Part shown: in pieces, positions 1 through 9,929 of the stretch
Layout: each line of letters starts with the position of its first letter
How positions within the stretch are numbered: position 1 is the stretch's first letter
NCBI GenBank assembly: GCA_041402045.1
Contig: JAWKSZ010000076.1
Span: forward strand, 1 to 40,130
Source: JAGQRJ01 sp041402045
GTDB lineage: Bacteria; Planctomycetota; J058
DNA: 40,130 bases
Direction of reading: 5' to 3'
Made by a program: the position numbers and the translations under genes
The notes under the pieces: model-generated
What the model saw: the letters and a program-made list of their open reading frames with translations, nothing else
Told to the model about the DNA's origin: nothing
The model's database searches: none

Positions 1-3000
1 GGTCTCCGACGCCACGCCCAGGGGGCGGACGTCGCAGAACCCGAGGGTCGCCTGGCCGTCCTCGAGCTCGTGGGGGCGCACGAACTCGAGGCGCACCTCG
101 CCGTCGCCCTTGAGCCCGCTGCCCAGGCCCAGGCGGTAGACGCGCCCGCCCTCGACCTCGCTGATCCCGACCTCGCGCAGGTCGAGCCGGGTCTGGCGCC
201 CGACGAGCTGGAAGCCCGCGGGCACGAGCACGTTCAGCTCGTAGGCCTTGCCGCGGCGGACCTCGTAGTCGAGGTCCGCGGTCATGCGCACCTCGCTCGC
301 GTCGACCACGACCGAGAGCCGGTCGCGCACGCGGACCTCGAGCTGCTCCTCGACGCGCTCGAGGGTCAGGCTCGCCGGGCGACGCACGAAGCTGTAGGCC
401 GAGGCGACCTCCAGCGGCTGGCGCGGGTTGCCCAGGCCCTGAGCGAGCTGCTCGAGGGCGCCGGGGCCGGCGCGGCGCAGGCCCTGGGTGTCCTGGGGCA
501 CGACCCGCAGCCCCTCCTCGACCACGAGCCCGAGCTCGCCCTGCTCGCGGGTCACGCCCTGGGGGATCACGTGGGGCGCGGCGAAGGTGGCTGCGTCGAG
601 CTCCAGCTCACCCTGGATCAGGACCTGGTGCCGGGTGCTGCTCGGGCGGCGCAGGTCGACCCGCAGCACGCCCTGCTCGACCGACCAGGTGCGCAGGAGC
701 GGCGACTGCACGGTGGTCACCTCGAAGCCCTCGGGGAGCTGGAAGGTGAAGCCCTCGCGCCCGGCGCCGCTGACCGCGAACTCGGTCAGCGAGCGCAGGG
801 TCACGCGCCCGCGCTGCACGTAGACGATCGAGCGCGTGCTGGCGCTGGCCTCGGACGCCCCGCCCGTGCTCAGGACCTCGCGGGACACGAGCGCGACCGA
901 GAGCTGCCCGGCGCCGCCGACGCTGGCCTCGATCCGCTCGCCGCCGGGGGCGAGGTCGCGCTGAGCGCTGGCGCCGCCGACCACGATCCGGCGCTCGGCG
1001 ACCGCCGAGCTCAGCTCCAGGCGCCCGGTGGCGCAGGGGGCGGTGCTGAAGGCGAAGCGCCCGCCGGCGGAAGGCGCGATCAGGCGCAGCTCGACGGTGT
1101 AGGCCGCCGGGCCGCGGGCGAGCAGCTCGTAGCCGCCGGCCGGCGCGCTGCGCACCCGCGCGCCGTCGAGGCCGTCGCGCACGCCGTGGCCCTCGAGCCC
1201 GGTGCCGAGGAGCCCCAGCGACACGGTCTGCCAGCCCTCGGCCAGCACGTCCACCCGCAGGGTGCAGGTCAGCTCGAGCTTGCCCTGGGCGTCGATCTGG
1301 CCCTGGTAGGCGGCGTCGGTGATCAGCGCGTTGCGCGGGGGCTGCGCGGTCTTGACCGGGACCTGGTCGGGGAACGCGCGGCGGAACAGCTCGGCGTAGA
1401 CGTCCTGGGGCACGTAGACCCGGTCGCCGTCCCGGGTGTCGGCGTCGCTGTCGTAGGGCACGTAGACGCGGAACCCGCGCTCGGCGGCGGCCGGCTCGTC
1501 GGCGCTGGCGCTCGAGAGCCCGCCCAGGCCGCAGAGGAGGAGCACCGCGGCGGCGCTGGGCGAGAGCCCGCGACGGCGCCGGCGCTCGGCGCGCAGGGCC
1601 TTGCCCAGCCGGCTCAGCGGCGCGGTGTCCCAGGCCCGGGCCAGGGCCCAGGCGAGGTGGATCGGCGCCGCCGCGACCAGCCCCAGCGCGAGCGCGTTGC
1701 AGAGCGGGACGAGCTTGGCGGGGAGGATCAGGAGCGGGAGCGCGCTCAGGAGCGCCACGCCCAGCACCAGCACCGCGAGCACGTGGGTCCGGGTCACGAG
1801 CGGGAGGGCCAGGCCCAGGGCGCAGCCCAGGAGCGCGAGGATCCCGAAGGTCGTGATCAAGGTCTCCGAGCGCCCGAGCTCGAGGGCCAGCTCGGCCCCG
1901 CCGCCGTCGCGGGAGAAGCCGTAGCGCCGGCCGACCGGGGTCCAGCCCAGGACCAGCGAGCTCAGGCCCACCTTGCCCAAGGTCCCGCGCCCGCTGCTCG
2001 TGCTGGCGCGCAGGAGCTGCTCGCCGCGCTCGTTGGCCAGCTCGGCCTCCTCGACCCGGCCCATGCCGCGCAGGACCTCGGCCTGGGCCTTGTAGGCGTC
2101 GGCGCCGCCGCGCAGCTGGATCGCGCGCTCGGCGTCCTGCAGCGCGCCGTCGAGGTCGCCCTGGGCCTGACGCAGCTTCGAGCGCAGCAGGCGCAGGGTC
2201 GCGTCGTCCTGGTTCTGCTCGACCAGCGCGTCGACCCGCGACACGTCGAGGCCGAGCTTGTCGGTGGTGGTCAGGAGCCCGTTGTCTCCGCCGCCGCCCA
2301 GGTCCTTGTTCGTCATGTTCTGGGCGTATTCCCGGGCCAGCTCCGCCAGCTCACCGGAGAGCTGAGCCTCCTCCTCGAGCACGACCGCGGGGGCCTTGGC
2401 GTCCGCCTTGCCGCCGGCGCCCTGGGCCTGGCCTAGCTGGCGGCGGCTCTCGGCGCGGCCGCGGGGGCGCCGGCCGCCGTAGGCGCCCGCGGCGCCGCCG
2501 GCCGGGCCGTCGACGCCGAAGGCGTCCTCGGTGGCGCCGGTGGACTCGCCGCCCTCGGCGCCCCAGCCGTCGGCCTCCTCCTCGCGCTCCATGAGCGGCT
2601 CGGGCTCAGGGGCGTCCATGGGGGCCATGTCGTCGCCGAGGCTCGACTCGGCCTCGTCCATGTCGAGCTCCATGGGCGCCTCCGGCGGGGCGAGCTCCTT
2701 CGCCTTCTCCAGGGACTCCCGGGAGCGGTCGCGGGCCTCGGACTTCTTCTGCTCGGGGCGCGCCTGGCGGTTGGGCCGGGGCCGGGCCGGGCTCGGGTCT
2801 GGGGCCGGCGGGGGCGGCGGCGCCATGGGAGCCCTGGACCCCGGGGGCGGGGCCGCGGTCGCGGTCTCGGTCGTCGTGGGGTAGCTGTTGCCGTCGTCCC
2901 CGCGGTAGTCCCGGGCGGCGTCCTGCTCCCCGTCGTAGAAGTAGCCCTTGGCGCTCGCCTGGGGCGCTTGGCTCGCGCCCTCCTCCTCCTCCGCCCAGGC

Positions 3001-6000
3001 GTAGTCCGCGCCCGCGGCGGCGCCGTCCATTTCGTAGGCGGTGGCCCCCGCCGTGGGTCTCTGCATGCTGCGCCCGCCGAGCACCGACACCGAGAGCCAG
3101 GCCAGGAAGCCCAGGCCCGCCAGCGCGGCGAACACGATCCAGGTGACCTTGCTGGTGAGCACCGCCCCCGCGCTGCGCGAGGCGCCGCGGCGGGCGTCCT
3201 CGGCGCCGAGCAGCGCGACCACGAGCAGCCGGCGCGCGCTGGCGCTGGCGGCGATCAGGAGCCCCACGAGCACGAGCCCGAGCAGCCACTCGCCGCCCCG
3301 GCTCAGGCGCCGGAGCGTGCTCACGAGCAGCGGGGTCTCGCCGCGGCCGCCCAGGTCCTGGCGCACGTTGCCGCTGACCTGGAGCACCTGGTAGTCGTCG
3401 GGCAGGGTGAGCTGCCACTCGGTCTTGAGCACGGGGACCACGTCCTCGCTGTTGAGGCAGAGCTCGGGGGCGACCAGGCTCAGGTCGTCGAGCGAGCCCC
3501 AGGCCGGGCGCGCCACGGTGTAGGTCGCGCTGACCTCGACCGCGTCCTGCGGGCCCTTCTCGCCGGCGACGGTGATCGGCACGATCTTGAGCCCGTCGCG
3601 CTCGGCGGGCTTCACGCCCTCGCCGTCGACGACCACGCTCCACAGCTCGGCGCCCTCGGGCAGGCGCAGGGCGAAGAACTGGTTGCCGAGGTTCTTCACG
3701 CGGAAGGTCGCGGTGTGCCGGCTGCGGCCGTCGGCGCCGCTGGTGGTCTGGAGCACGAGGCTCTCGGCGACCGCGGTCAGCATGGGCGCCGCCTCGTGGC
3801 GGGTGACCTTGAGCCCGACGGTGTGCTCCTCGCCCACGAAGGCGTAGGCGAACAGGGGGTAGCCCTCGCCCGCCTCGGTCTCGACCTCGGCGACCTCGAG
3901 CTCCCGCACGCCCTGGCCCACGGCCTCGAGCTCGGTGGCGTCGGCGGAGAAGATCGCGATCTGCCCGCGCTGACGGAAGGCCTCGGCGATCCGCAGGGAC
4001 GGCAGCGCCGCGACCTCGACCGCGCCCTGGCCCTCGGCGCTGGCCGGGAGCTTGCTCTGCAGACGCGCGACCAGGCTCACGTCGCCCTGCTGGCGGCGCA
4101 CGAAGCGCAGGCGGTAGCGCTCCCAGCCCGCGGGGACGTCGCCCTGCACGCGCTCGCGGTCCTCGTGCAGGTCGGGGTGCTCGAAGCGCGCGGCCTGGCC
4201 GAGGCCCTCGGGGACGAGCACGTCCAGGGTCTCGAGCGGCGCGCCCTGCACGTCGAGGTCGGCGCGCACGTCGGTCGAGACCACGCGCTCGCGCACGCGG
4301 TGCTCGACGTGGAGGTCGGCGGAGAGCCGGGTCTCGCGGCGGGTGAGCTGCAGCGCGCCGCCGTATTCCCCGCCCTCGATCCGGTAGCCGAGCACGAGGC
4401 CCGGGACCTGGAGCCCGAGCTTGGGCAGCTCGGCGGCGGGGACGCCCACGAGCTGGGCCAGGCCCTCGCCCTGCAGGCGGTAGGCGGCGTCGGGGGCGAA
4501 GCCCAGGTAGCCGCCGAGCTCGGCGGCCGGGCTCCCGCTCAGGCGCGGGATCTGGAGCGCGCGCCCGGCGAGCTCCTGCTCCTCCTCACGCTGGGCCTGG
4601 AACACGAGCACCAGCTCCTGGCCGGCCTCGAGGCCCTGGGGCAGCTTGACCTGGAGGTGGGTCTGCTCGCCCGCCGCGTCCTGGGAGTAGGTGCGGTCGA
4701 GCTGGTGCTCGGGGGGGCGCGCGCTGCCGACGAGGCTCACCGCCGCGTCCTCGACCACGAACCCCGGGGGCAGGTCGGCGGTCAGCGCGAACACGCGGCC
4801 CTCGCGCACGCGGTACTTGAACGCTGCGACCGCGCGCAGGCTGCGCGCCTCGAGCTGGAAGGCCACGCGCATGGAGAGCTCGACCCGCGGCTCCAGGGGG
4901 CGCACGTCGAGGGTCAGCCCGCCGGCGGCCTCGCCGTGGCGGTAGGCGCGCAGGATCCCCGCGACCTGGCGCGGGAGCACGGCCAGGTCGGCGCGCTCGA
5001 GGCCCGTCTCCTGCTGGAAGCGGATCCGGGTGTCGTCGCCGCGGGCGACGGCGAGCATGCCGGCCACGCGGTCGGTGTCGGGGAGCGAGACCGGGGTCAG
5101 GGTCAGCTGCTCGCCCGCGCGCAGCGGGCGCTCGGCGACGAGCTGCAGGAACAGGTCGCCCTGGCGCGGCGCGTTGAGCTCGATCTTGACCCGGCGGTCG
5201 TCTTGCACCGGGGTCAGCTCGCCCAGGCCCTGGGAGATCGTGCGCAGCCCGCGGAGCACGAAGCCCGGGGGCAGGTCCACGTGCACGACCTCGCGCGGGG
5301 CGCGGTAGACGCCGATCGCGAGGGTCGTCGAGAGGGTCACCACGTCGTTCTTGACCTCGAACAGGGTGAACACGTCGCCGGTGGAGTAGGGGGTCACCGG
5401 CGAGACCGCGCGCTTGGGGCGGTAGGCCAGGCTCAGGGGCGCGTCCAGGTCGCCGAAGGCGACGGCGAGGTGCGTCGAGCGCGCGCCGGTCTGGGGGACG
5501 AGCTTGCGCGCGTCGACCCAGCCCACGCCGCCGGTGACGCGGTTGAGCTCGAGCTCCCCGGGGACGCTCAGATCCAGGCGCCCGCTCGCGGCGCGGGGCA
5601 GCGCCAGGGACAGGACCCCCGAGCCGCGCTCTTCACCGGGCTGGACCTTGACGAGCTGCGACCAGCGCAGGGTGTGCTCGCCCGCCCCCGAGACCAGGGC
5701 CAGGAGCTGGCCGTTGGCCTCGAGCACCCGCGCCGGCTGTCCGTCGAGGGTCAGCGAGGTCACGCCCTGGCGCGCCAGGGGGAGCTGCACGCGACCCTCG
5801 GCGTGCAGCAGGCGCAGGCTGGCCACGACCTCGACCTTGGCCACGCCGTCGTCGCCGACCTCGCCGGTGACCTGCAGGCGCTCCAGCGTCCCGGCCACCG
5901 GGGCCGGGGCCTCGGGCGGCGGGGGCGCGGGGCGCTCCGCCGCGGCGTCGACGAGCTTGCGCAGCTCCTCGCGGGTCAGGATCGCGCCCTTGGGGAAGCG

Positions 6001-6129
6001 CTTCAGCACCTCGTCGAAGGCCTTCTCGGGGATCAGGACTTCGTCCACCCGCGGGGGGCGGGGCTCGTCCTGGGCGCGCGCCGCGAGGGCGGCGGCCAGG
6101 AGCGGGAGCAGGAGTCGAGTGGCACGCAT
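1..6129 (-). CDS. Giant exported membrane protein with duplicated ectodomain (C-terminus beyond window)
   Basis: The reading frame is open for 2043 codons from an ATG at 6129 to the left edge, so the C-terminus is missing. An AGGAG ribosome site lies 8 nt before the start. Residues 1-19 are a signal peptide ending AARAQ. A beta-rich ectodomain (about 20-930) follows, then two hydrophobic segments (about 935-960 and 990-1013). Next is a Pro/Ala-, Met- and acid-rich linker (about 1040-1260), a TPR-like helical stretch (about 1297-1350) and further hydrophobic segments (about 1420-1495). A signal-like hydrophobic stretch (about 1520-1544) then leads into a second ectodomain that begins with RVYVPQDVYAELF near residue 1570. 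Both ectodomains resemble the product of the gene just upstream, 30 bp away in the same apparent operon. I do not recognise a named family. A structural or surface role in the envelope is inference. The frame itself is secure; the function is unknown. Confidence 0.85.
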   Translation of the reverse strand, partial: MRATRLLLPLLAAALAARAQDEPRPPRVDEVLIPEKAFDEVLKRFPKGAILTREELRKLVDAAAERPAPPPPEAPAPVAGTLERLQVTGEVGDDGVAKVEVVASLRLLHAEGRVQLPLARQGVTSLTLDGQPARVLEANGQLLALVSGAGEHTLRWSQLVKVQPGEERGSGVLSLALPRAASGRLDLSVPGELELNRVTGGVGWVDARKLVPQTGARSTHLAVAFGDLDAPLSLAYRPKRAVSPVTPYSTGDVFTLFEVKNDVVTLSTTLAIGVYRAPREVVHVDLPPGFVLRGLRTISQGLGELTPVQDDRRVKIELNAPRQGDLFLQLVAERPLRAGEQLTLTPVSLPDTDRVAGMLAVARGDDTRIRFQQETGLERADLAVLPRQVAGILRAYRHGEAAGGLTLDVRPLEPRVELSMRVAFQLEARSLRAVAAFKYRVREGRVFALTADLPPGFVVEDAAVSLVGSARPPEHQLDRTYSQDAAGEQTHLQVKLPQGLEAGQELVLVFQAQREEEQELAGRALQIPRLSGSPAAELGGYLGFAPDAAYRLQGEGLAQLVGVPAAELPKLGLQVPGLVLGYRIEGGEYGGALQLTRRETRLSADLHVEHRVRERVVSTDVRADLDVQGAPLETLDVLVPEGLGQAARFEHPDLHEDRERVQGDVPAGWERYRLRFVRRQQGDVSLVARLQSKLPASAEGQGAVEVAALPSLRIAEAFRQRGQIAIFSADATELEAVGQGVRELEVAEVETEAGEGYPLFAYAFVGEEHTVGLKVTRHEAAPMLTAVAESLVLQTTSGADGRSRHTATFRVKNLGNQFFALRLPEGAELWSVVVDGEGVKPAERDGLKIVPITVAGEKGPQDAVEVSATYTVARPAWGSLDDLSLVAPELCLNSEDVVPVLKTEWQLTLPDDYQVLQVSGNVRQDLGGRGETPLLVSTLRRLSRGGEWLLGLVLVGLLIAASASARRLLVVALLGAEDARRGASRSAGAVLTSKVTWIVFAALAGLGFLAWLSVSVLGGRSMQRPTAGATAYEMDGAAAGADYAWAEEEEGASQAPQASAKGYFYDGEQDAARDYRGDDGNSYPTTTETATAAPPPGSRAPMAPPPPPAPDPSPARPRPNRQARPEQKKSEARDRSRESLEKAKELAPPEAPMELDMDEAESSLGDDMAPMDAPEPEPLMEREEEADGWGAEGGESTGATEDAFGVDGPAGGAAGAYGGRRPRGRAESRRQLGQAQGAGGKADAKAPAVVLEEEAQLSGELAELAREYAQNMTNKDLGGGGDNGLLTTTDKLGLDVSRVDALVEQNQDDATLRLLRSKLRQAQGDLDGALQDAERAIQLRGGADAYKAQAEVLRGMGRVEEAELANERGEQLLRASTSSGRGTLGKVGLSSLVLGWTPVGRRYGFSRDGGGAELALELGRSETLITTFGILALLGCALGLALPLVTRTHVLAVLVLGVALLSALPLLILPAKLVPLCNALALGLVAAAPIHLAWALARAWDTAPLSRLGKALRAERRRRRGLSPSAAAVLLLCGLGGLSSASADEPAAAERGFRVYVPYDSDADTRDGDRVYVPQDVYAELFRRAFPDQVPVKTAQPPRNALITDAAYQGQIDAQGKLELTCTLRVDVLAEGWQTVSLGLLGTGLEGHGVRDGLDGARVRSAPAGGYELLARGPAAYTVELRLIAPSAGGRFAFSTAPCATGRLELSSAVAERRIVVGGASAQRDLAPGGERIEASVGGAGQLSVALVSREVLSTGGASEASASTRSIVYVQRGRVTLRSLTEFAVSGAGREGFTFQLPEGFEVTTVQSPLLRTWSVEQGVLRVDLRRPSSTRHQVLIQGELELDAATFAAPHVIPQGVTREQGELGLVVEEGLRVVPQDTQGLRRAGPGALEQLAQGLGNPRQPLEVASAYSFVRRPASLTLERVEEQLEVRVRDRLSVVVDASEVRMTADLDYEVRRGKAYELNVLVPAGFQLVGRQTRLDLREVGISEVEGGRVYRLGLGSGLKGDGEVRLEFVRPHELEDGQATLGFCDVRPLGVASET

Positions 6130-6159
6130 GGCGGTGTCTCCTGGGGTCTCTCTAGGGCC

Positions 6160-9100
6160 TTAGCCGTCGCTCCGGGGGGTCTCGTCGTCGGTGTCCGCGT
6201 CGGGCTTCTCGAGGGGGATCTCCTCGGCGGCCCGCGCCTCGGCCGGCGACAGCTCGGCGGCCTTCTTCGGGGACGCGGGGGTCGTCGCCGCGGCGGCGCC
6301 CACCGCCACCGGGGCGTTCTGGCGCAGCCGGGCCTCGGCCTCGGCGGCCTGGGCTCGCGCCCGCGCCACCTGGGCCTCCTCCTGGAGCTCGGTCAGGCGC
6401 CGCTCGTGGCGCTTGACGGTCAGCTCCTGCCAGGCGCCGCGCACCAGCGCGAAGCCGCACAGCCCGAGGCCGCCCACGAAGCCCGAGGCGAACAGGGGCT
6501 CGGTCGCCCGGCCGACGAACGCCGCGCCCAGGAGGCAGGCGGCCACGGCCAGGGGCGCGTAGAACCCAGCGCGCAGGATCCCCTTGCGGTCGAGGACCAC
6601 GCCCAGGGCGACCACGCCGATCAGGGCCAGCACGTCGAGCAGGTAGAACAGCGCCCAGCTGCTGTAGCGCACCGAGAGCTGCATGGGGTTGTCGAGCTTC
6701 TCGAGCAGGTAGGGGTCGTCGGCCGGGGTGTTCAGCGGCTGGTAGCCGGTGGGGTCGCGCTCGGCCATGCCCAGGAGGTTCGCGATCTCCTGCTCCGCGC
6801 GGCTGGCGCCGGAGTAGGTGTTGCGGCGCTCGCGGCCGGTGGGCACGCCCAGGCTGAGCTTGAGCTGCTCCCAGAAGGTCCACTCCTCGAAGTGCTTGGT
6901 CGCGTCGGTGTCGAACTCGAGGTAGGCCAGGTCGGTGGGCAGGAACAGCCGGCGGGTGAGCCGGGCCACGGGGACCTGCTCGCCCTCCTGCAGGGGGAAC
7001 TCGGGGCCGCTGAAGCTCAGGGTCCCCATGCCGCTCAGCGCGCTGGCGCCGGGCAGGTTGTAGCGCAGGCGGATCTGGAACGCGTCGTCGCGGTGGGCCT
7101 TGGTGGCCTCGCCCAGGGTCACGAGCACCGTGGGGCGGTCGCCCTCGGGCTGGCCCTCGGACCACTCCTCGGTGTCGCCGTCGACCTGCAGCCCGACGAA
7201 CTGGGCGCCCGCCGGGAGGAGCACGGTCAGCGACTGCTTGGCGTTGTTGCGCAGGGCGAGGGTCGCCTCGACCTGGACCTTGCCGTCGCGGCCGACGACC
7301 TCCTCCAGGTGCAGGTGCTCGACCAGGATCCCGACCGGCGCCTGGAAGTTGTACTTCACCAGGCTCAGGGTCAGGGTGTGGGGGTGGCTCACGTAGCGGT
7401 AGGCCTGGATCGCGCCCTGGTTCTGCAGGCCCTCGGGCAGCTCGCGCTTGTCGCGGCGCTCGATCATGAACATGTCGCTGTCGGTGATCACCAGGTTCTC
7501 GTGCTTCTTGAGCGCGATATCCCCGGTCTCGGTGAAGCAGTCCAGGACCTCGATCTCGTGCAGGCTGACGTCGGTCTGCTTGCCGGCGGCGAGGTTCTCG
7601 AGCTTGATGTCGTAGCGCAGGTTCACGGTGAAGGTCCCGATCGCCTTGCCCTGGAGCGGCACGGTCCAGATCACGCGGCCCTTCTGCTCGGGGTCCTCGG
7701 CGACGAGCTTGTCCTTGACGTTCGCGCCCTCGATCTTGAGCTCGCTCTCGCTGCCGAGGGCGGCCGGCGCGCGGAAGCGGATCTGCTCCACGCCGGCGAA
7801 CTCCACGGTGTAGTTCAGCGCGGTCTCGACCCGGACCACGTCCTCCTGGGCGTCGACCAGGGCCTCGGTGCGCACGGACACCCGGGGCTCACGCTTCTTG
7901 ATCGCGAAGGTGGCCTCGATCCCCTTGGGCTTGGCGTAGGTGAAGGCGAAGGAGATCTCCTCGCCCGGGCGCACGCCGTGGAGGAACCCTTGCTGGGGCA
8001 GCTCGTGGGCGCCGAGCGCGGTCAGGCCCTTCCGCTTCTCCTTCTCCAGGGTCAGCTTGAGGTGGGTCAGGCTGGCGACCGCCAGCACGCCGGTCTCGCG
8101 CTTGACGCCCGAGAGGTGCAGGGTCGGCAGGCCCCAGGCGTCGGTCTCGACGGCGTCGGCGCTGCGCAGCACGCGGCCGGTGATCGTGAGCGGGAAGGGG
8201 CGCCCCTCGGGGGTCGGCGCCTGCTGGCGCACGAAGTCGATCGCCAGCGCCTTGGCGGCGCCGAGGGCCTGCTCCTCCTCGGTGGGCTCCTCGAGGCGGT
8301 AGTCCTTCACGGTGCGCTCGTCGCCGACCTCGTCCAGCTCGAAGCCCGCGGGCAGGAGCACCCGGGCGCCGAAGATCCCGCGCTTGCGGATCGTGTAGAG
8401 CACGGTGCTGGTCAGGCGCACCTCGTCGTCGCGGACGACGGCCAGGGTCTGGAGCTTGCCCTCGACCTCGGGCTCGACGGGGTTCGCGCGCAGGTTCAGC
8501 TCGTAGGGCTGACGCAGGTAGCGGAACAGGAGCGGCGGGGCGCCGTCGCGGGACTCGTAGCGCAGGGCCTTGGTCAGGTTCGCGGTCAGCCCGCTGGCGT
8601 CGATCTGGGTCACGCCGCGGCCGGGGGTCGGCTCGAGGGTCAGATACTTCGTGCTGCGGGCGGCGAGCACGCCGCTCTCACGCTCGCTGCCGAGGGCCAC
8701 CACGCGGGGGTAGGCCACCTCGACCTTGCCCTCCTCGCGGATCGCCTCCATGCGCACGGTCAGGGCGTAGGCGTCGGCGACCTTCTCGTGCAGCTTGACC
8801 ACGATCTTCTGGCTGCCGTCGGGCTGCTCCTGGGGCACGGGGTCCGAGCGCATGTGGTCGCCGACCACGCTCAGGAGGGTGTAGCCCGGGGGCAGGCTGA
8901 GCTCGAAGGTGTCGCAGGGGGCCTGACGGATCCGGTAGTTGATCTGCACGGTGGCCTGCAGGCTGCCCTCGTCGACCCACAGCGCGGACTCGGTCGAGGC
9001 GAACACCAGCGGGTCGCGGGTCACGCCCTCGACCTCCTTGGGGCGGGGGTTCCAGGTGACCTTGGCGCTGGCGGCGGAGCCGAAGTAGGCGCGCACGTCG

Positions 9101-9804
9101 GTCTGGTCGTTGCCCTCGGGGCTCGTCTCCTCGGTGGCGAGGGCGTTGTCGACCTTCACCCGCAGCCCGCTCTGGGGCAGCGACACGCGGAACTCGTTGA
9201 GCGCGGCGCTGGGCAGGGTCAGCTCGAAGCTCGACTGCCCCGGCGCGGAGCGGATCGGGACCGCGAAGCGCGCGGTGGTGGTCACCCGCCCCGCGCCCTT
9301 GACCACGATCCCGTAGCCGCCGGCCTGGCGCATGGCCTGCTGCTCCTGCTTCGGCGCGCGCTCGACGAACTGGCTGAGGGGGCCGACCACGGCCCGCCCG
9401 CCCTCGGCGCTCACCGACTCCAGGGCCGCTTCGCCCAGGCCGATCGGGATCACGACCCAGCCGTCCTCCTTGAGCACCTCCAGGTCGAAGGTCGCGTCGA
9501 AGTGCACCACGCTCTCGCTGGCGGTGCCCTTGAACTGCGCGCCGACGAGCACGTAGTCGGCGGGGGGCGCCTCGGGGTCGTGGGCCGTGGGCCGAGAGCC
9601 GGTGGCCTGCCGGATCGCCTCGGCGATCAGCGCCTCGAGCTCGTGGATCGGAATGAAAACGCCGCCGCCCTCGTCGTCGAAAATGTCGTCGAACTTTTCG
9701 ATCGGGACGTAAACCGTGCGCTTACCAGGGTTCGGGTCCTGGGCCGGGGCGGTGCCGGCGGCGACGGTGAGGGCGGCCAAGAGGGCGAAGCACGTGCGGT
9801 GCAT
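6160..9804 (-). CDS. Large exported membrane-anchored protein, paralogue of the following gene
   Basis: This 1214-residue protein starts at the ATG at 9804, which has a GAGGA site about 6 nt upstream; a TTG 21 nt further upstream is a weaker alternative. Residues 1-22 are a signal peptide ending APAQ. The motif VYVPIEKFDDIF follows at once and is shared with the next gene. A long beta-rich ectodomain runs to about residue 1040. About three hydrophobic segments lie between 1049 and 1125, then a charged coiled coil (about 1132-1165) and an acidic, Ala/Pro-rich tail, presumably cytoplasmic. No enzyme motif is visible. The gene is the first of a minus-strand pair and is divergent from the HEAT lipoprotein across a 125-bp gap. 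Length and topology suggest a large envelope protein. Family and function are unknown to me. Confidence 0.9.
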   Translation of the reverse strand: MHRTCFALLAALTVAAGTAPAQDPNPGKRTVYVPIEKFDDIFDDEGGGVFIPIHELEALIAEAIRQATGSRPTAHDPEAPPADYVLVGAQFKGTASESVVHFDATFDLEVLKEDGWVVIPIGLGEAALESVSAEGGRAVVGPLSQFVERAPKQEQQAMRQAGGYGIVVKGAGRVTTTARFAVPIRSAPGQSSFELTLPSAALNEFRVSLPQSGLRVKVDNALATEETSPEGNDQTDVRAYFGSAASAKVTWNPRPKEVEGVTRDPLVFASTESALWVDEGSLQATVQINYRIRQAPCDTFELSLPPGYTLLSVVGDHMRSDPVPQEQPDGSQKIVVKLHEKVADAYALTVRMEAIREEGKVEVAYPRVVALGSERESGVLAARSTKYLTLEPTPGRGVTQIDASGLTANLTKALRYESRDGAPPLLFRYLRQPYELNLRANPVEPEVEGKLQTLAVVRDDEVRLTSTVLYTIRKRGIFGARVLLPAGFELDEVGDERTVKDYRLEEPTEEEQALGAAKALAIDFVRQQAPTPEGRPFPLTITGRVLRSADAVETDAWGLPTLHLSGVKRETGVLAVASLTHLKLTLEKEKRKGLTALGAHELPQQGFLHGVRPGEEISFAFTYAKPKGIEATFAIKKREPRVSVRTEALVDAQEDVVRVETALNYTVEFAGVEQIRFRAPAALGSESELKIEGANVKDKLVAEDPEQKGRVIWTVPLQGKAIGTFTVNLRYDIKLENLAAGKQTDVSLHEIEVLDCFTETGDIALKKHENLVITDSDMFMIERRDKRELPEGLQNQGAIQAYRYVSHPHTLTLSLVKYNFQAPVGILVEHLHLEEVVGRDGKVQVEATLALRNNAKQSLTVLLPAGAQFVGLQVDGDTEEWSEGQPEGDRPTVLVTLGEATKAHRDDAFQIRLRYNLPGASALSGMGTLSFSGPEFPLQEGEQVPVARLTRRLFLPTDLAYLEFDTDATKHFEEWTFWEQLKLSLGVPTGRERRNTYSGASRAEQEIANLLGMAERDPTGYQPLNTPADDPYLLEKLDNPMQLSVRYSSWALFYLLDVLALIGVVALGVVLDRKGILRAGFYAPLAVAACLLGAAFVGRATEPLFASGFVGGLGLCGFALVRGAWQELTVKRHERRLTELQEEAQVARARAQAAEAEARLRQNAPVAVGAAAATTPASPKKAAELSPAEARAAEEIPLEKPDADTDDETPRSDG

Positions 9805-9929
9805 AGACTTCCTCGCAGGGTGCAAAAGCGAATAGGTCTTGGACGCGGGCCGGGGTCCGAGAGTTCCCAGATTCTTGGACGGCCCTTCCGGTGGTCAAAA
9901 CCATCGGGCCCTGCCAGACTCCAAACAGC

